From contig CAMECH010000015.1 of NCBI GenBank assembly GCA_945913015.1, positions 1-61,283 on the forward strand: a DNA stretch of 61,283 nucleotides, in the 5' to 3' direction. The notes under the pieces were generated by a model. The model saw only the letters and a list, made by a program, of their open reading frames with translations, searched no databases and had not been told where the DNA came from. The translations under genes and the position numbers were made by a program. The stretch comes from an uncultured Bacteroides sp. (GTDB lineage: Bacteria; Bacillota; Clostridia; Lachnospirales; Lachnospiraceae). Positions 18,083 to 28,565 of the stretch are shown piece by piece. Position 1 is the first letter of the stretch. Each line of letters begins with the position of its first letter.

Positions 18083-19537
18083 TTATTGCATCTTCGTACC
18101 ATAGAAAGAACCTTCAAACTCGCTGAATTCTTTTTCTATGTATTTAATGAACATCACCGTAGCACATTCATCCTTAAATGTAAACTGCAGCATGATACTT
18201 CCAACACATTCATCAATAAGCTGCGCATTGACAAGAAATGTATTCCTGTCCACCCATGCACCACAGACGGCGGTTTTGTATCCGTCCTCCCCTGTGAACT
18301 TGCCGATTTCATTATATCCGATGCCAAATCTGAATTCATACCGCCTGTCTTTAAAAATAACCTCAGCACTTCCGCATTTATTATCAAACGAAAGCTTAAA
18401 TGCCTCAAAATCATTTTTATTGTCGGCTATTTTGTAAGTAATTCCATTTACAAAAGCCGCCATATTTTCGCCGCATATACCCTTCAAAGCGGCAAGCTTC
18501 CTGCTGTTATTAAAATCTTCAAAAGCCTTCTTATCGCTGTCAGAAAGAGGCGGCAGCTTTTCATCCGAGGCCTTATCATAAATCTCATCAAAAAATGCAT
18601 CATAAATCAGTTGTGTTCCGCCCTTTACCCCCTGCGTATCGGCAGTGGTTATATATATTATATCTTTTTGTGGAAGGTAAACCGCATACTGACCGCCCAT
18701 GCCATAACATGCATATCCGCCGTGCCTTGTCATCCAGAACTGATATCCATACCCAAACAGTTCTTCATACGTAGCCCCCTTCGCATCCGTTGAAATCTGC
18801 TTTGATGTCGCCATAGCAAGGTACTTTGCCGGTATAAGCTGTTTACCGTTATAAACTCCGCCATCCGCAATAACCTTCATAACCTTCAGCAAATCCTTCG
18901 GAGTGCACACAAGGCCTGAACCTCCGATTGTAATACCCATCGGATCCTTAAGAGCATATGCATCCTTTGAAAATCCTATCTCGTCCAGAAACTTACACCT
19001 CAGATAATCAAGCAGTGATTGCCCGGTAAGCTTCTCCACAAGCGCCGTAAGCGTGTGCGTGGCTGATGTGTCATACGCAAAAAATGCTCCCGGCAGATGC
19101 TTAGGCTCTGCAATAAAAAATGTCTTGACCCAGTCATCGATTTCAATCTGCTTATAGGTAGTCTTATCATGCGGTGATGCCATTCTAAGCATATCTCTTA
19201 CAGTCGTCTTTGCAATAAGCGGGTCAGCCCCGCCCTCAGGCTGTTTTTCCGGGAAAAAGCCGACAATTTTATCATCAAGCGATAATTTCCCCTCGTCCTC
19301 AAGAAAACCAATAGCAAGTGAAGTAAAGCTCTTTGTTATTGAAAACATCCTGTGCGGGATATCCGCACTGTACGGCTCATAATAAGTCTCACTTAACACC
19401 TTCCCGTGACGCATCAATAAAAACGAGTGCATCGGCAGCTTGTGATTTTCAAGTCTCTCAAGAAAATTTCTTATTGCCTGTGAAGGAATCCCCATATCTT
19501 CCGGTGATGCATATACAAATTCAGTCTTCATACTCAT
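18083..19537 (-). CDS. Serine beta-lactamase-like hydrolase (class C / penicillin-binding fold)
   Basis: 484 aa from the ATG at 19537, preceded by GGGAG. The active-site SxxK is SITK in MFSITKSF (about residue 72), the YxT/S element is in YDTSATHTL, and an HGG motif lies in TRHGGYACYG. No signal peptide is seen, so it is probably cytoplasmic. A C-terminal domain of about 140 aa with beta-rich segments follows. Such proteins are esterases, peptidases or amidases more often than true beta-lactamases. It lies between two polyphosphate kinase genes with no evident metabolic link. Confidence 0.88.
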   Translation of the reverse strand: MSMKTEFVYASPEDMGIPSQAIRNFLERLENHKLPMHSFLLMRHGKVLSETYYEPYSADIPHRMFSITKSFTSLAIGFLEDEGKLSLDDKIVGFFPEKQPEGGADPLIAKTTVRDMLRMASPHDKTTYKQIEIDDWVKTFFIAEPKHLPGAFFAYDTSATHTLTALVEKLTGQSLLDYLRCKFLDEIGFSKDAYALKDPMGITIGGSGLVCTPKDLLKVMKVIADGGVYNGKQLIPAKYLAMATSKQISTDAKGATYEELFGYGYQFWMTRHGGYACYGMGGQYAVYLPQKDIIYITTADTQGVKGGTQLIYDAFFDEIYDKASDEKLPPLSDSDKKAFEDFNNSRKLAALKGICGENMAAFVNGITYKIADNKNDFEAFKLSFDNKCGSAEVIFKDRRYEFRFGIGYNEIGKFTGEDGYKTAVCGAWVDRNTFLVNAQLIDECVGSIMLQFTFKDECATVMFIKYIEKEFSEFEGSFYGTKMQ

Positions 19538-19595
19538 TCCAGTCTCCCATTCCGCAGACACCACATTTATGTCATGTATGCGCAGATATAATAAT

Positions 19596-21713
19596 TTAAT
19601 TTGATGTACGTGGTTTAAATGTTCTTGTCTTTCTCTTACGCCCTGTAACCTGATTGCGTTTTATCGTCTCCTCACAGAATATTTCCTGTGCATTGATTGA
19701 TTCTTTTCTTCCGCGCCTGTCAGGCTTTTCATAAGAGCCATCAGCCTGCATTATATGAGCCTTTTCATTGTCTGCAAGCTGTACATTCAGCACATGCAGT
19801 ACCTGCTCCTTTAATTTTTCATCCTCAACAGGGAAAAGAATCTCTACACGCTTGTCAAGATTTCGCGGCATCCAGTCGGCACTTCCCATATAGATTTCGC
19901 TGCTGCCGCCATTTTCAAAGTAAAAAATTCTTGCGTGTTCCAGGAAGTTTCCGACTATCGAGCGCACGCTTATATTATCGCTCAGTCCCGGAACTCCCGG
20001 TTTGAGGCAGCATATTCCTCTTACTATAAGCTCAATCTTAACACCTTTGCCTGACGCCTCATAAAGCTTCTCGATTATTGTCTTGTCACAAAGCGAGTTC
20101 ATCTTTGCAATCACATATGCTGTCTCCCCATTGACCGCATGCCCGATTTCACGGTCGATAAGCTTTAAAAATTTATTGCGCAGCCAGAGCGGTGCAAGCG
20201 CCAGCTTATTCCAGCGTATTGGCTCCGAATATCCTGAAATCATGTTAAATACAGCCGTTGCATCCTCGCCAATCTGGTTAGCGCACGTAAGCAGCCCCAG
20301 ATCCGTGTAAAGCTTTGCCGTCGAATCATTATAGTTACCTGTTCCCAGATGTACATAACGTCTGATTCCGTCATCCTCACGCCTTACCACAAGTGTTATC
20401 TTACAGTGTGTCTTAAGCCCCATAAGTCCGTATATTACATGACACCCTGCCTTTTCAAGCTTCTTTGCCCATATAATATTATTTTCCTCGTCAAATCTTG
20501 CTTTAAGCTCAACAAGCACCGTAACCTGCTTACCTCGCTCCGCCGCTTCCGCAAGCGAGGCAATTATCGGCGAGTTACCGCTAACGCGGTAAAGAGTCTG
20601 CTTGATTGCAAGCACCTTATCATCCTTTGCTGCCTGCCTTACAAAATCCACGACAGGGTCAAACGAGTCATACGGATGGTGCAGAAGAATATCGCTGTTC
20701 CTTATCTGTTCAAATATATCCGCATCATTTTCAAGCTGCAAAAGCTCCTGCGGAACATATTTCGCATGCTTTAAATGTTCAAAACCGTCAAGACCGTATA
20801 CCTTCATAAGAAATGTAAGGTCAAGAGGACCATTAATGGAATAAATGTCATTGTCATCTATCCTTAAGTTCTTCTTGAGTATCTTAAGAAGCCTCTTATC
20901 CATATTATCCTGAACTTCAAGCTTGATAGCCTCACCCCACTGGCGTTTTTTTATCTGCCTCTGGATTTCCTGAAGAAGGTCTGCAACCTCCTCCTCATCA
21001 ATCTCAAAGTCCGCATTTCTCATAATTCTGTACGGATGTGTTGAAATAACATTATAGTTGAGATAAAGCTTCTGTATATTCTTTTCGATTATCTCCTCAA
21101 GAAGGATTATCGTCCTCTGCCCTTCCGTACCCGATGGTATTTCCACAACTCTCGGAAGAACCGAAGGTACCTGAACCGTAGCAAATTCCAGCTCTTTGTC
21201 GCCGTTTTTCTTTCTCATAAGCGAAGCAAGGTTAAGAGTCTTATTCCTTATGAGAGGAAACGGTCTTGATGAATCAACCGCCATCGGCGTAAGTACAGGA
21301 TATATCTCATTCATAAAATACTGGTCAACAAACTCGCTCTGCTTCTCATCAAGCTCTTCAAAATTCCTTATAAGAGTAAGATGGTTCTTTTCAAGAAGAG
21401 GAAGCAGCGAACGGTTAAGTGTTGAATACTGCTGATTTACAAACTCATGCTCCTTTGCCCCGATTGCCTCAAGCTGCTGCTTTGGCGTAAGTCCCGCAAT
21501 ATCCTTCTTACTGTATCCTGCATTGACCATGTCTTTGAGCGAGGCAACCCTTATCATAACAAATTCATCCAGATTGGACGCAGTTATACTAAGGAATTTC
21601 AAACGCTCAAAAAGCGGAATACTTTTATCTCTTGCTTCACCAAGCACTCTGGAATTGAATTCCATCCAGCTTAATTCCCTGTTAATAAAATTGTCTGCAT
21701 TTGAATACTCCAT
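19596..21713 (-). CDS. ppk: Polyphosphate kinase 1 (second copy)
   Basis: 705 aa. It has the head SNLDEFVMIRVASL, the catalytic histidine in LKTHCKITLVVRR, and the second in LEHARIFYFENGG. The C-terminal 30 residues are basic (KRKTRTFKPRTSN end). It directly follows the Ppx/GppA gene, 25 nt apart, so synthesis and degradation of polyphosphate appear co-transcribed. This makes it the more canonical ppk-ppx pair of the two copies. Confidence 0.95.
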   Translation of the reverse strand: MEYSNADNFINRELSWMEFNSRVLGEARDKSIPLFERLKFLSITASNLDEFVMIRVASLKDMVNAGYSKKDIAGLTPKQQLEAIGAKEHEFVNQQYSTLNRSLLPLLEKNHLTLIRNFEELDEKQSEFVDQYFMNEIYPVLTPMAVDSSRPFPLIRNKTLNLASLMRKKNGDKELEFATVQVPSVLPRVVEIPSGTEGQRTIILLEEIIEKNIQKLYLNYNVISTHPYRIMRNADFEIDEEEVADLLQEIQRQIKKRQWGEAIKLEVQDNMDKRLLKILKKNLRIDDNDIYSINGPLDLTFLMKVYGLDGFEHLKHAKYVPQELLQLENDADIFEQIRNSDILLHHPYDSFDPVVDFVRQAAKDDKVLAIKQTLYRVSGNSPIIASLAEAAERGKQVTVLVELKARFDEENNIIWAKKLEKAGCHVIYGLMGLKTHCKITLVVRREDDGIRRYVHLGTGNYNDSTAKLYTDLGLLTCANQIGEDATAVFNMISGYSEPIRWNKLALAPLWLRNKFLKLIDREIGHAVNGETAYVIAKMNSLCDKTIIEKLYEASGKGVKIELIVRGICCLKPGVPGLSDNISVRSIVGNFLEHARIFYFENGGSSEIYMGSADWMPRNLDKRVEILFPVEDEKLKEQVLHVLNVQLADNEKAHIMQADGSYEKPDRRGRKESINAQEIFCEETIKRNQVTGRKRKTRTFKPRTSN

Positions 21714-21738
21714 ACTTCCTCCATTCCGCCTGCAAAAT

Positions 21739-23247
21739 TTATCGTGAAATTTTATGCTGGCGCAAAACCGGTTTTACGCCGTATATTTCTTCAAAAAGCT
21801 CTGTTTTTTCCTTAAATAGTCCGTACTCAAGCGTAATGTCCTCGTAGGTTGATGTCATAATCACAAGCTCATTACCGTCAAGAGTAACCTTAATGTCCTT
21901 CATCTTCTGTCTGTGGCTTCTGTCCAGCGCATTGGCAAGCCTTAGAATTGCTGTAAGCTTTGACTCCGTAAGGCTCATTTCCCTGTAATCAAAATCTTTG
22001 GCATTGTACTTGATAATCTTTGCAACCGTCTGTCGCTCCTCATGCGAAAGTCCAATTATCTCAGAGGCCATTATTATGTCATATCCTGCTTCTGATGGAT
22101 ACATGAGGCTTACAAACTTCCCGCTGTCATGCATGATTGCCGCAAGCTGCAGAATAAGCCTCTCACGCTCACCAAGTCCGTGCAGCTTCTTAATCGCATC
22201 AAAAATCCCAAGTGCCGTCTTCTCAACAAACTGTGTGTGCGCCTCGTTACAGCGGTATCTGCTTGCAATCTGCCTTGTTGCCGACAGAATATCCTCATTA
22301 AAATCATGCTTCAGCTTTATAAGCCTGTTCTTCTGTGCATAATCCACAACAAGTCCGTCACAGAGCTTTACATCCGGCGTCCACAGCTTACCTGCATCCG
22401 TAAATGAGAAAAGCCTTGCAAACAGCATGAGACTCGGTGCAACAAGACTCGCATGTGTCTGTGGTATATCAAGCTTATCCGCAAGTTCTTCCTCGCTGTT
22501 GCCTATAAGCTGCTCGTAAATCTTTGTAAATTCTTTCTTTGTCACATACGGCTTCTCGCCCTGCGCGAAATTTACATATGAAAGGTTCTCACCTGTTCCG
22601 ACTATGTTACTTACCTTATAATTTTCAAGAAATATCTTTGTAAATGTCTCAAGGTCATTATCAATATATTCCTCAAGTATCCCTTTATATTTGTCAGCAT
22701 TTTGTGCAAGTCTTGCAAGAAGCTCCCTTATTCTTAACACGCCAAGTCTGATATTCTGTGTAGTAATCAGATTTCCCTTGTCAAACAGAGTAATCTGGGC
22801 GCTTCCGGCACCTATGTCAACAAGTAGCGTACATTCCTTCATTGCCTGGTCGGCAACCTGGTCTTTCATTGAAAATGCTTTGTAGCTGATAAAACGCTGT
22901 TCTGAATTGGAAAGCAGATTTACATCAAGCCCTGTTCTTACCTTAACTCTGTCAAGAACATTCTTTGAATTGACTGCTTCCCTGATTGCACTTGTCGCAC
23001 ACGCCCTGTACGCCTTAACCTTGTACCCCTTCATTATCCGGCTGAAGTCGTACAGTATATCACACAGCTTATCCACCATCTCAAAGCTTATCTTGTCTTT
23101 GTTATATGTATCACGCCCAAGCTCAATCACGTGTGATATGCGGTCAACCTCTCTTATGCCGTTTTTTGGCGAGAGCTCAAATATTTTCATTTCAAGTTCG
23201 TATGAACCGATACTTATTGCAGCAAAAGTAGTAACCATATTTTTCAC
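21739..23247 (-). CDS. Ppx/GppA exopolyphosphatase with HD domain
   Basis: 502 aa. The N-terminal ASKHA fold starts FAAISIGSYELEMKIFEL and has the phosphate loop VDIGAGSAQITLF. The C-terminal part has an HD motif (IMHDSGKFVSLM, then HEERQTVAKI), as in Ppx/GppA proteins that cleave polyphosphate or pppGpp. The reading frame starts at GTG 23247, 4 nt after GGAGG; an ATG 9 nt later is the alternative. It heads a ppx-ppk unit and may link phosphate storage with stringent control. Confidence 0.93.
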   Translation of the reverse strand: MKNMVTTFAAISIGSYELEMKIFELSPKNGIREVDRISHVIELGRDTYNKDKISFEMVDKLCDILYDFSRIMKGYKVKAYRACATSAIREAVNSKNVLDRVKVRTGLDVNLLSNSEQRFISYKAFSMKDQVADQAMKECTLLVDIGAGSAQITLFDKGNLITTQNIRLGVLRIRELLARLAQNADKYKGILEEYIDNDLETFTKIFLENYKVSNIVGTGENLSYVNFAQGEKPYVTKKEFTKIYEQLIGNSEEELADKLDIPQTHASLVAPSLMLFARLFSFTDAGKLWTPDVKLCDGLVVDYAQKNRLIKLKHDFNEDILSATRQIASRYRCNEAHTQFVEKTALGIFDAIKKLHGLGERERLILQLAAIMHDSGKFVSLMYPSEAGYDIIMASEIIGLSHEERQTVAKIIKYNAKDFDYREMSLTESKLTAILRLANALDRSHRQKMKDIKVTLDGNELVIMTSTYEDITLEYGLFKEKTELFEEIYGVKPVLRQHKISR

Positions 23248-23275
23248 ACTACCTCCATTCCGCAGCCGCTACTTA

Positions 23276-24406
23276 TCAGTAATTACCCAGGAATTTTAAC
23301 TTATTGGCCTCTTCCTGAATTCCATGAAGTGCGTTAATCACATTTACATCATCAATATTACCGTTAAAATCCACAAAAAATCTGAATTCCCACTCTCTTC
23401 CTTCAATCGGACGTGACTCAATTTTAGTCATATTAAGACCGTTATAAATGATGTGGCTTAACAGGTTGTACAATGCGCCCGGCTTGTTATTGGTTTCAAA
23501 GCAGATGCTCATTTTCCCTGCGCCCTTGACAAATCTTCTCTTATTGGAAACGATTACAAACCGTGTTGTGTTCTTGTCGCTGTCATTTATTCTCGGCTGA
23601 AGCACCTTAAGTCCATATACCTTGGCTGCCTCTTCACTTGCGATTGCCGCCTTTGATACATCATTTTCATCAACAACCATCTTGGCACTTACAGCCGTAT
23701 TAAGCTGGCTGATTGATTTCCAGTCACGATGCCCGTCAAGGTATTTCTGACACTGCATGAGTCCCTGCGGATGTGAGTACACAACCTTAACATCACTAAG
23801 CTTGGCATTGGCAAGACCAAGCAGTGAGTGTTCCACTTTTACATACTGCTCTCCGATAATATAATTATCATATTCTTCAAGCAGGTCATAAACCTGATTT
23901 ACCATACCTGTTGTTGAGTTATCGATAGGCAGTACCGCATAATCTGCCTCACCGTTCTTCACTGCCTCCATTGCATCGCCAAATGTCTCGGCGTTGAAAT
24001 TATTTACATTTTCTCCAAAGAAACGCCTCATTGCTATGTAGCTGTATGCACCGGGAACTCCCTGATATACCACCGTGCAATGCTCTTTATCTATTGCATC
24101 CATCGTTTCAAACGGCTCACGCAACGTAAGTCCGTGTTCTTCAATCAGCTTGTACTGCATTTTGCGGCTTGTCGCCATAAGCTGTGAAAAAAGCTCCCGC
24201 ACGCCATGCTTATTCTCTTCATTCTCCACCAGCTCCGAAACCTTCTCAAGCTTTACCTGCTCACGTTCCTCATCAAAAACCTTCTTGCCTGTCTGAATTT
24301 TATAGTTAGCAACATCAGTTGCAAGCGCAATCCTTTTTTCATATAATGCGACAAGCTGTTTGTCAACATCATCTATCTGTTCCCTGATTTTTGTTAAATC
24401 CAACAT
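23276..24406 (-). CDS. pheA: Bifunctional chorismate mutase / prephenate dehydratase
   Basis: 376 aa. The first 90 residues are an AroQ-type chorismate mutase (LDLTKIREQIDDVDKQLV). Prephenate dehydratase follows (about 110-285; VVYQGVPGAYSYIA, the DNSTTGMVNQVYDLL loop, NTTRFVIVS). A C-terminal ACT domain (about 295-376) has the GALYNLLSHI and ESRPIEGREWEFRFFVDF regions that bind phenylalanine for feedback inhibition. It leads chorismate to phenylpyruvate. The start at 24406 is set by GGAG at 7 nt; the MEIS before it is the ribosome site read as codons. Confidence 0.96.
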   Translation of the reverse strand: MLDLTKIREQIDDVDKQLVALYEKRIALATDVANYKIQTGKKVFDEEREQVKLEKVSELVENEENKHGVRELFSQLMATSRKMQYKLIEEHGLTLREPFETMDAIDKEHCTVVYQGVPGAYSYIAMRRFFGENVNNFNAETFGDAMEAVKNGEADYAVLPIDNSTTGMVNQVYDLLEEYDNYIIGEQYVKVEHSLLGLANAKLSDVKVVYSHPQGLMQCQKYLDGHRDWKSISQLNTAVSAKMVVDENDVSKAAIASEEAAKVYGLKVLQPRINDSDKNTTRFVIVSNKRRFVKGAGKMSICFETNNKPGALYNLLSHIIYNGLNMTKIESRPIEGREWEFRFFVDFNGNIDDVNVINALHGIQEEANKLKFLGNY

Positions 24407-24603
24407 ACTAATCTCCATTCAATAAGATTTTTACACCAATCACTGTTTCAGCAACATTTTGCTGATTTTGTTCCAAAATTATACTCAATATATATTAACA
24501 CAAAACATAACATTTCACAATATCAAGCACTTATTGCACACATTAAACTAAAAAATATTTCCATTTATCCGATAAATATATTAATATATAAAAAACGGAA
24601 TGC

Positions 24604-24635
24604 GACGCTGAAGCGTCTGCGGAATGGAGAACTGT
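24604..24635 (+). repeat. GACGCT hairpin plus extended ribosome site (plus-strand copy)
   Basis: The 14-nt near-palindrome GACGCTGAAGCGTC (24604-24617) is followed by TGCGGAATGGAG and the ATG of the next gene. Copies of this element occur at 28566-28592 and 43341-43372 on the minus strand. Confidence 0.7.
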
Positions 24636-25655
24636 ATGAAAGAAAAACGTGCCAAAATAATCGTGCTCTCCTTAGCTGCCATTCTTATTATTTCGGTCTG
24701 CGCAGGGGCATTTATGTATATCAACCGCTTTAAGTTCAATGACCCGAACACAACGGGCAACACAACAGGCAATCTTAACAACGGCGGAATGTTCTGTGAA
24801 TATGACGGCAAAATTTATTTTTCAAATCCTTATGACAACGGTTCACTTTACAGAATGAACTCCGACTGTACACAGGCACAAAAGTTAAGCAGCGACTGTG
24901 TTGCCTACATTAACACTGACGGACGCCGCCTGTATTATGTCCGCAATAACTCAGGCTCACAAAGAGCTGCCGCCGTGCTTCACGGATACCTCTACGGTGT
25001 GTACCGCACGGGAATGGATGGTTCCCACCCATACACATTATACGCCAAGCAGTCAGGCGCAATAAGCCTCTGCGGCAATTACATTTACTACCAGCATTAT
25101 GACACCAAAACCGCACTGACTCTTTACAAGGCCAAGATAGACGGAAGTGAAAATGTAATGGTATCCGACAAAAACTATATGCCATCAAGCTACTATAACG
25201 GCAAAATATATTTTTCAAATGTTTCAGGAAACCACTCAGTTTATGTGATGGATGTCAACAACAACGATTCAATGTCTCTGTTTTTTGATGCTAACGCATA
25301 TATGCCTGATATGGAGGGACAGTATCTGTACTACATTGACCAGTCTGCAGGATACGCTCTGATGAGATACAATCCCGCCAACAAAATAAAAGAAAAGCTG
25401 ATTGACGGCAAATGTGTACACTACAATCTATATGGCACCAAGATATTTGCCATGGTCGAGGGCGATGAAATTCACGGAATTTACCGCATGAATGTTGACG
25501 GTTCACAGAAAGAACTGATTGCGCAGGGCGATTTCAACAACATTTCCTGCACATCGCAGTACACCTTTTTCCAGTATTTTAACGATAATGTAACATTGTA
25601 CCGCGTTCCTACGACCGGTAAAATAACAACAATAGAGCAGATTTATGTAAAATAA
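24636..25655 (+). CDS. Membrane-anchored DUF5050 beta-propeller-like protein
   Basis: 339 aa from the ATG at 24636, with GGAG at 7 nt. One N-terminal membrane segment (about 8-30) is followed by an Asn/Thr/Gly linker and about six repeats of the form (I/L)YYxxxxNxxxLYRxxxDG, e.g. KIYFSNPYDNGSLYRMN and YIYYQHYDTKTALTLYKAKIDG. These are TolB-like propeller blades of DUF5050, normally outside the cell. Its role is unknown, possibly ligand binding at the surface. It is one of only two plus-strand genes here and ends in a hairpin shared with the convergent chemoreceptor. Confidence 0.82.
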   Translation: MKEKRAKIIVLSLAAILIISVCAGAFMYINRFKFNDPNTTGNTTGNLNNGGMFCEYDGKIYFSNPYDNGSLYRMNSDCTQAQKLSSDCVAYINTDGRRLYYVRNNSGSQRAAAVLHGYLYGVYRTGMDGSHPYTLYAKQSGAISLCGNYIYYQHYDTKTALTLYKAKIDGSENVMVSDKNYMPSSYYNGKIYFSNVSGNHSVYVMDVNNNDSMSLFFDANAYMPDMEGQYLYYIDQSAGYALMRYNPANKIKEKLIDGKCVHYNLYGTKIFAMVEGDEIHGIYRMNVDGSQKELIAQGDFNNISCTSQYTFFQYFNDNVTLYRVPTTGKITTIEQIYVK

Positions 25656-25660
25656 AAAAT

Positions 25661-25709
25661 GCCGGTGTCCAAAGGATAAGTTCCTATGAACACCGGCACT
25701 CTTTTTATT
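25661..25709. terminator. Bidirectional terminator
   Basis: The 9-bp stem TGCCGGTGT / ACACCGGCA (25661-25669 and 25691-25699) has A-rich DNA on one side and TCTTTTTATT on the other. It can serve both the DUF5050 gene and the convergent chemoreceptor gene. Confidence 0.85.
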
Positions 25710-25712
25710 CAT

Positions 25713-27419
25713 TTATTCTTCAAACTTAAATATATTTACCTTTTCTTCCAAAAGGTCTGTTACGCTCTTTAGATTCTCTGCGACTTTGCTTAATCTTCCT
25801 GCCAGTTCTGCCACCTGGTCAATTTCTGCTGCTGTCTCCTCAGTACTTGAAGCATTTTCCTGTGCTATTGCCGAAACGTTCTGTACAATCTCAACAGTCT
25901 TAATTCTGGCGCTGTCCAGCACCTCTGTCTGTTTCTGAATGTTATCTATTCCTTCAATAGATTTTTCAATGCTGTTTCCTACAGTTTCAAAAACAGCATT
26001 TGTATTGGAAATCTTTTCTTCCTGCTCCAATATAATCTGCTGGACTTCCTGCATTTTATCAACAGAATTTTTGGAATTAGAGCGAAGCTCCTGCAGGATG
26101 TTCTGAATATCAACCGCTGACTGGCTGCTTTGCTCTGCAAGCTGCTGAATCTCTGAAGCCACTACCGCAAATCCCTTACCATGTTCGCCTGCACGCGCTG
26201 CCTCAATGCTTGCATTTAATGCCAACAGATTCGTCTGCTCTGCAATTTCCGTAATAACCTCTGTCATACGGCTTGCCTCTTCTACAGAAGCATGCGTCTG
26301 GTTTGTCTTTTCCGATATTGATTCTACCGAATCCTTAACCTCACGCATATTTTCATTCAGCTTACGCAGAATATTCTGCGTATCATCAGCCGCCTTAGAC
26401 ATTGCTTCTGTCATATTTACAAGATTTTTAACCTGTGTGCTTGTATTTTCTACTATCTCACCCATGACAGATACGTTGTCGTCCGCATCCTGTGCATTCT
26501 GTGCCTGAGTTGTTGTTGAGCCTGCAATATCCTGAACAGCCTTATCCACCTGATTAATTGACTTGCTGATTACATCGGCTGTCTGCATACAGTTTTCAGA
26601 AGCCGTCTCAAGTGTATCACACTGCTGCTTTACACCATTTACAATTTCACTCAGATGTTCATTCAGCGTTTCAATTCCACGGCACATATTTCCAATTGAA
26701 TCACCTCTTGCCAAAAGCTTTGGTGAAACCTTCATGCCAAGCTGTCCGTTACTCATCGCCTCCACATATGAAACACCCTGTTCAATTGCATTTACAATGT
26801 GACGTGCAATAAGATAAGCAATCACAATGGACAGAAGCAATACTATGATAATACCTATAAACAGTGTTTTAAACGAACTGCTGACACCATTTCTCACATC
26901 AGAATAATCTTCACCGATAAAAACCATTCCGGCTATCTGTGATGTTCCCTCCTGATACAGAGGCATATAATATCCAATGTAGCGTTTCCCTAAGATATCA
27001 ATATTTCTGTTCTGGTAATCATTCCCCTGTTTTAATACCTTCTCAATAACCTCGTCAGATGCTTTCGTGCCAATCTGGCGCTCCCCCTTTTCATTGGTTA
27101 TGGTTGTCAAATAGCGTGTATCCCCATAAAACACCGTGACATCATAACCTGAGCGCTTTTTTATGTCATCAATAATTTCTATCTTATCTGACAACTTTAC
27201 CTTGTCGCCCTTATATAACTCCCCGTTCTTAATCTGATAATTCCCCTCTGCGCTGGCTTCAAGCAGATTGCTTACCGCAACAGTTGTAGCCTGCATGCCG
27301 TCATATGTACGCTTTACCGCACTCTCAGTCATCTGGTACGATGAAAGCCCCAGTCCAAATGTTCCAAGTACCATAACCGGAATTGCTGCAATCGCAACTA
27401 TTCGCGTCCGTAACTTCAT
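25713..27419 (-). CDS. Methyl-accepting chemotaxis protein
   Basis: 568 aa from the ATG at 27419, with GGAGG at 8 nt. Two membrane helices (about 8-28 and 195-217) flank an external single-Cache-like sensor ([27 protein letters not shown]). A HAMP region and a long coiled-coil signalling domain follow, with the conserved tip [16 protein letters not shown] near residue 405. It would pass ligand signals to CheA/CheW, for which no genes are in the window. The ligand is unknown. Confidence 0.95.
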   Translation of the reverse strand: MKLRTRIVAIAAIPVMVLGTFGLGLSSYQMTESAVKRTYDGMQATTVAVSNLLEASAEGNYQIKNGELYKGDKVKLSDKIEIIDDIKKRSGYDVTVFYGDTRYLTTITNEKGERQIGTKASDEVIEKVLKQGNDYQNRNIDILGKRYIGYYMPLYQEGTSQIAGMVFIGEDYSDVRNGVSSSFKTLFIGIIIVLLLSIVIAYLIARHIVNAIEQGVSYVEAMSNGQLGMKVSPKLLARGDSIGNMCRGIETLNEHLSEIVNGVKQQCDTLETASENCMQTADVISKSINQVDKAVQDIAGSTTTQAQNAQDADDNVSVMGEIVENTSTQVKNLVNMTEAMSKAADDTQNILRKLNENMREVKDSVESISEKTNQTHASVEEASRMTEVITEIAEQTNLLALNASIEAARAGEHGKGFAVVASEIQQLAEQSSQSAVDIQNILQELRSNSKNSVDKMQEVQQIILEQEEKISNTNAVFETVGNSIEKSIEGIDNIQKQTEVLDSARIKTVEIVQNVSAIAQENASSTEETAAEIDQVAELAGRLSKVAENLKSVTDLLEEKVNIFKFEE

Positions 27420-27514
27420 ATTCACGTCCTCCTTCATAATGTCAATAATACCTTTTTCGTCAACGTCGCCTTTGATTAAAGTAATAGCACTTTTTTACAG
27501 TTTTGACAATATAA

Positions 27515-27570
27515 AAATAATAGTGCCGGTATTCAATGAATTGCTTCATTTGAATAGGCACTATCACTCA
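27515..27570 (-). terminator. Terminator of the SseB-like gene
   Basis: Arms AGTGCC and GGCACT, extended by a TTCAA/TTGAA inner pairing, are followed on the minus strand by ATTATTTTTATA. It lies about 20 bp past the SseB-like stop. Confidence 0.7.
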
Positions 27571-27588
27571 TCCTGTTTTTATATATTT

Positions 27589-28554
27589 TTATATGTTTTT
27601 CAGTGTGTCTGTATCCATGTACTGGCTGATTCCAAGCGCATTAATAATCATTCCCGATGCACCAAGCTCGTTAATCGTATCAATCAGTTCATCAAATGTA
27701 CAGAGCATATTTTCATACTGCCCCGGATAACATTTATTCATTTCAAAACCGTCAGTAAATGCAGGAATTGCAATTACAGGCTCACCATCCTTACTCTCAA
27801 CACGCTCGGTAATATCAATAAACTGGAATGAGATTTCAACCTCATCACCGTTGTCCTGCTTAACACAAGGAACCATATACTCAGCATTTTTTACTGCCGT
27901 AATAAATTCTTTTTCTCTCTTTTCAAGCATTTCCCTGAATGCCTCCTCAGGTGCACCCGGCTCAACCTTTGAGGTCTTTCTTGTCTCCTGAAACAGCGCA
28001 ATCATTGACTGTGAAAGTGCAGGATTGGTTATATAATCTTCCTTCATAAACTGTTCATAAGGATAAATCTCTTCTCTCGCTACAATGAATGGTGTACCGT
28101 TACCGCTGACAAATCTGATGTTCTTATAGCCGTTGCGGTACATATGTGAAATTTCGTTTGCAAACTGTTCAGGCGTAACAAGTGAAAGCACCGCAAGATA
28201 TCCCTGTGCATTAAGTCTGTCCGTAATTGTTTTTGACTGTGTGTAATCATACACAACAAGCATATCCCGGTCAACTGAATACGGATATCCTGTGACATCA
28301 CTGTAAACAACCCACAGGTGCTCCGCATTTCTAATCTTATCAATTACAATAGGTCGAAATGCTTTCTTCATATCTGAGAAAAATGCTGCATCGTTGGCAT
28401 TTTTCTTCTCGTCAGCCTGCTTAATACATACATTGAGCAAATCTTCAATGACTGCTATTGCTTCATCAAGCGGAAGCTTCTCCATCATTGCCTTTCCGTA
28501 ATCTTCATCCCCTGTAATATGTCTTAACAAATCCTGTGCTCTAAGTGCATCCAT
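27589..28554 (-). CDS. SseB family protein
   Basis: 321 aa. The middle part (VVYSDVTGYPYSVDRDMLVVYDYT, then ITDRLNAQGYLAVLSL) and the C-terminal part (GEPVIAIPAFTDGFEM) match the two SseB-type modules found in many Clostridia. Their biochemical role is not established. It has no signal peptide or membrane helix. Its leader carries a copy of the GACGCT hairpin element. It lies downstream of the cupin gene, about 50 nt apart. Confidence 0.7.
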   Translation of the reverse strand: MDALRAQDLLRHITGDEDYGKAMMEKLPLDEAIAVIEDLLNVCIKQADEKKNANDAAFFSDMKKAFRPIVIDKIRNAEHLWVVYSDVTGYPYSVDRDMLVVYDYTQSKTITDRLNAQGYLAVLSLVTPEQFANEISHMYRNGYKNIRFVSGNGTPFIVAREEIYPYEQFMKEDYITNPALSQSMIALFQETRKTSKVEPGAPEEAFREMLEKREKEFITAVKNAEYMVPCVKQDNGDEVEISFQFIDITERVESKDGEPVIAIPAFTDGFEMNKCYPGQYENMLCTFDELIDTINELGASGMIINALGISQYMDTDTLKNI

Positions 28555-28565
28555 AATAATATAAT

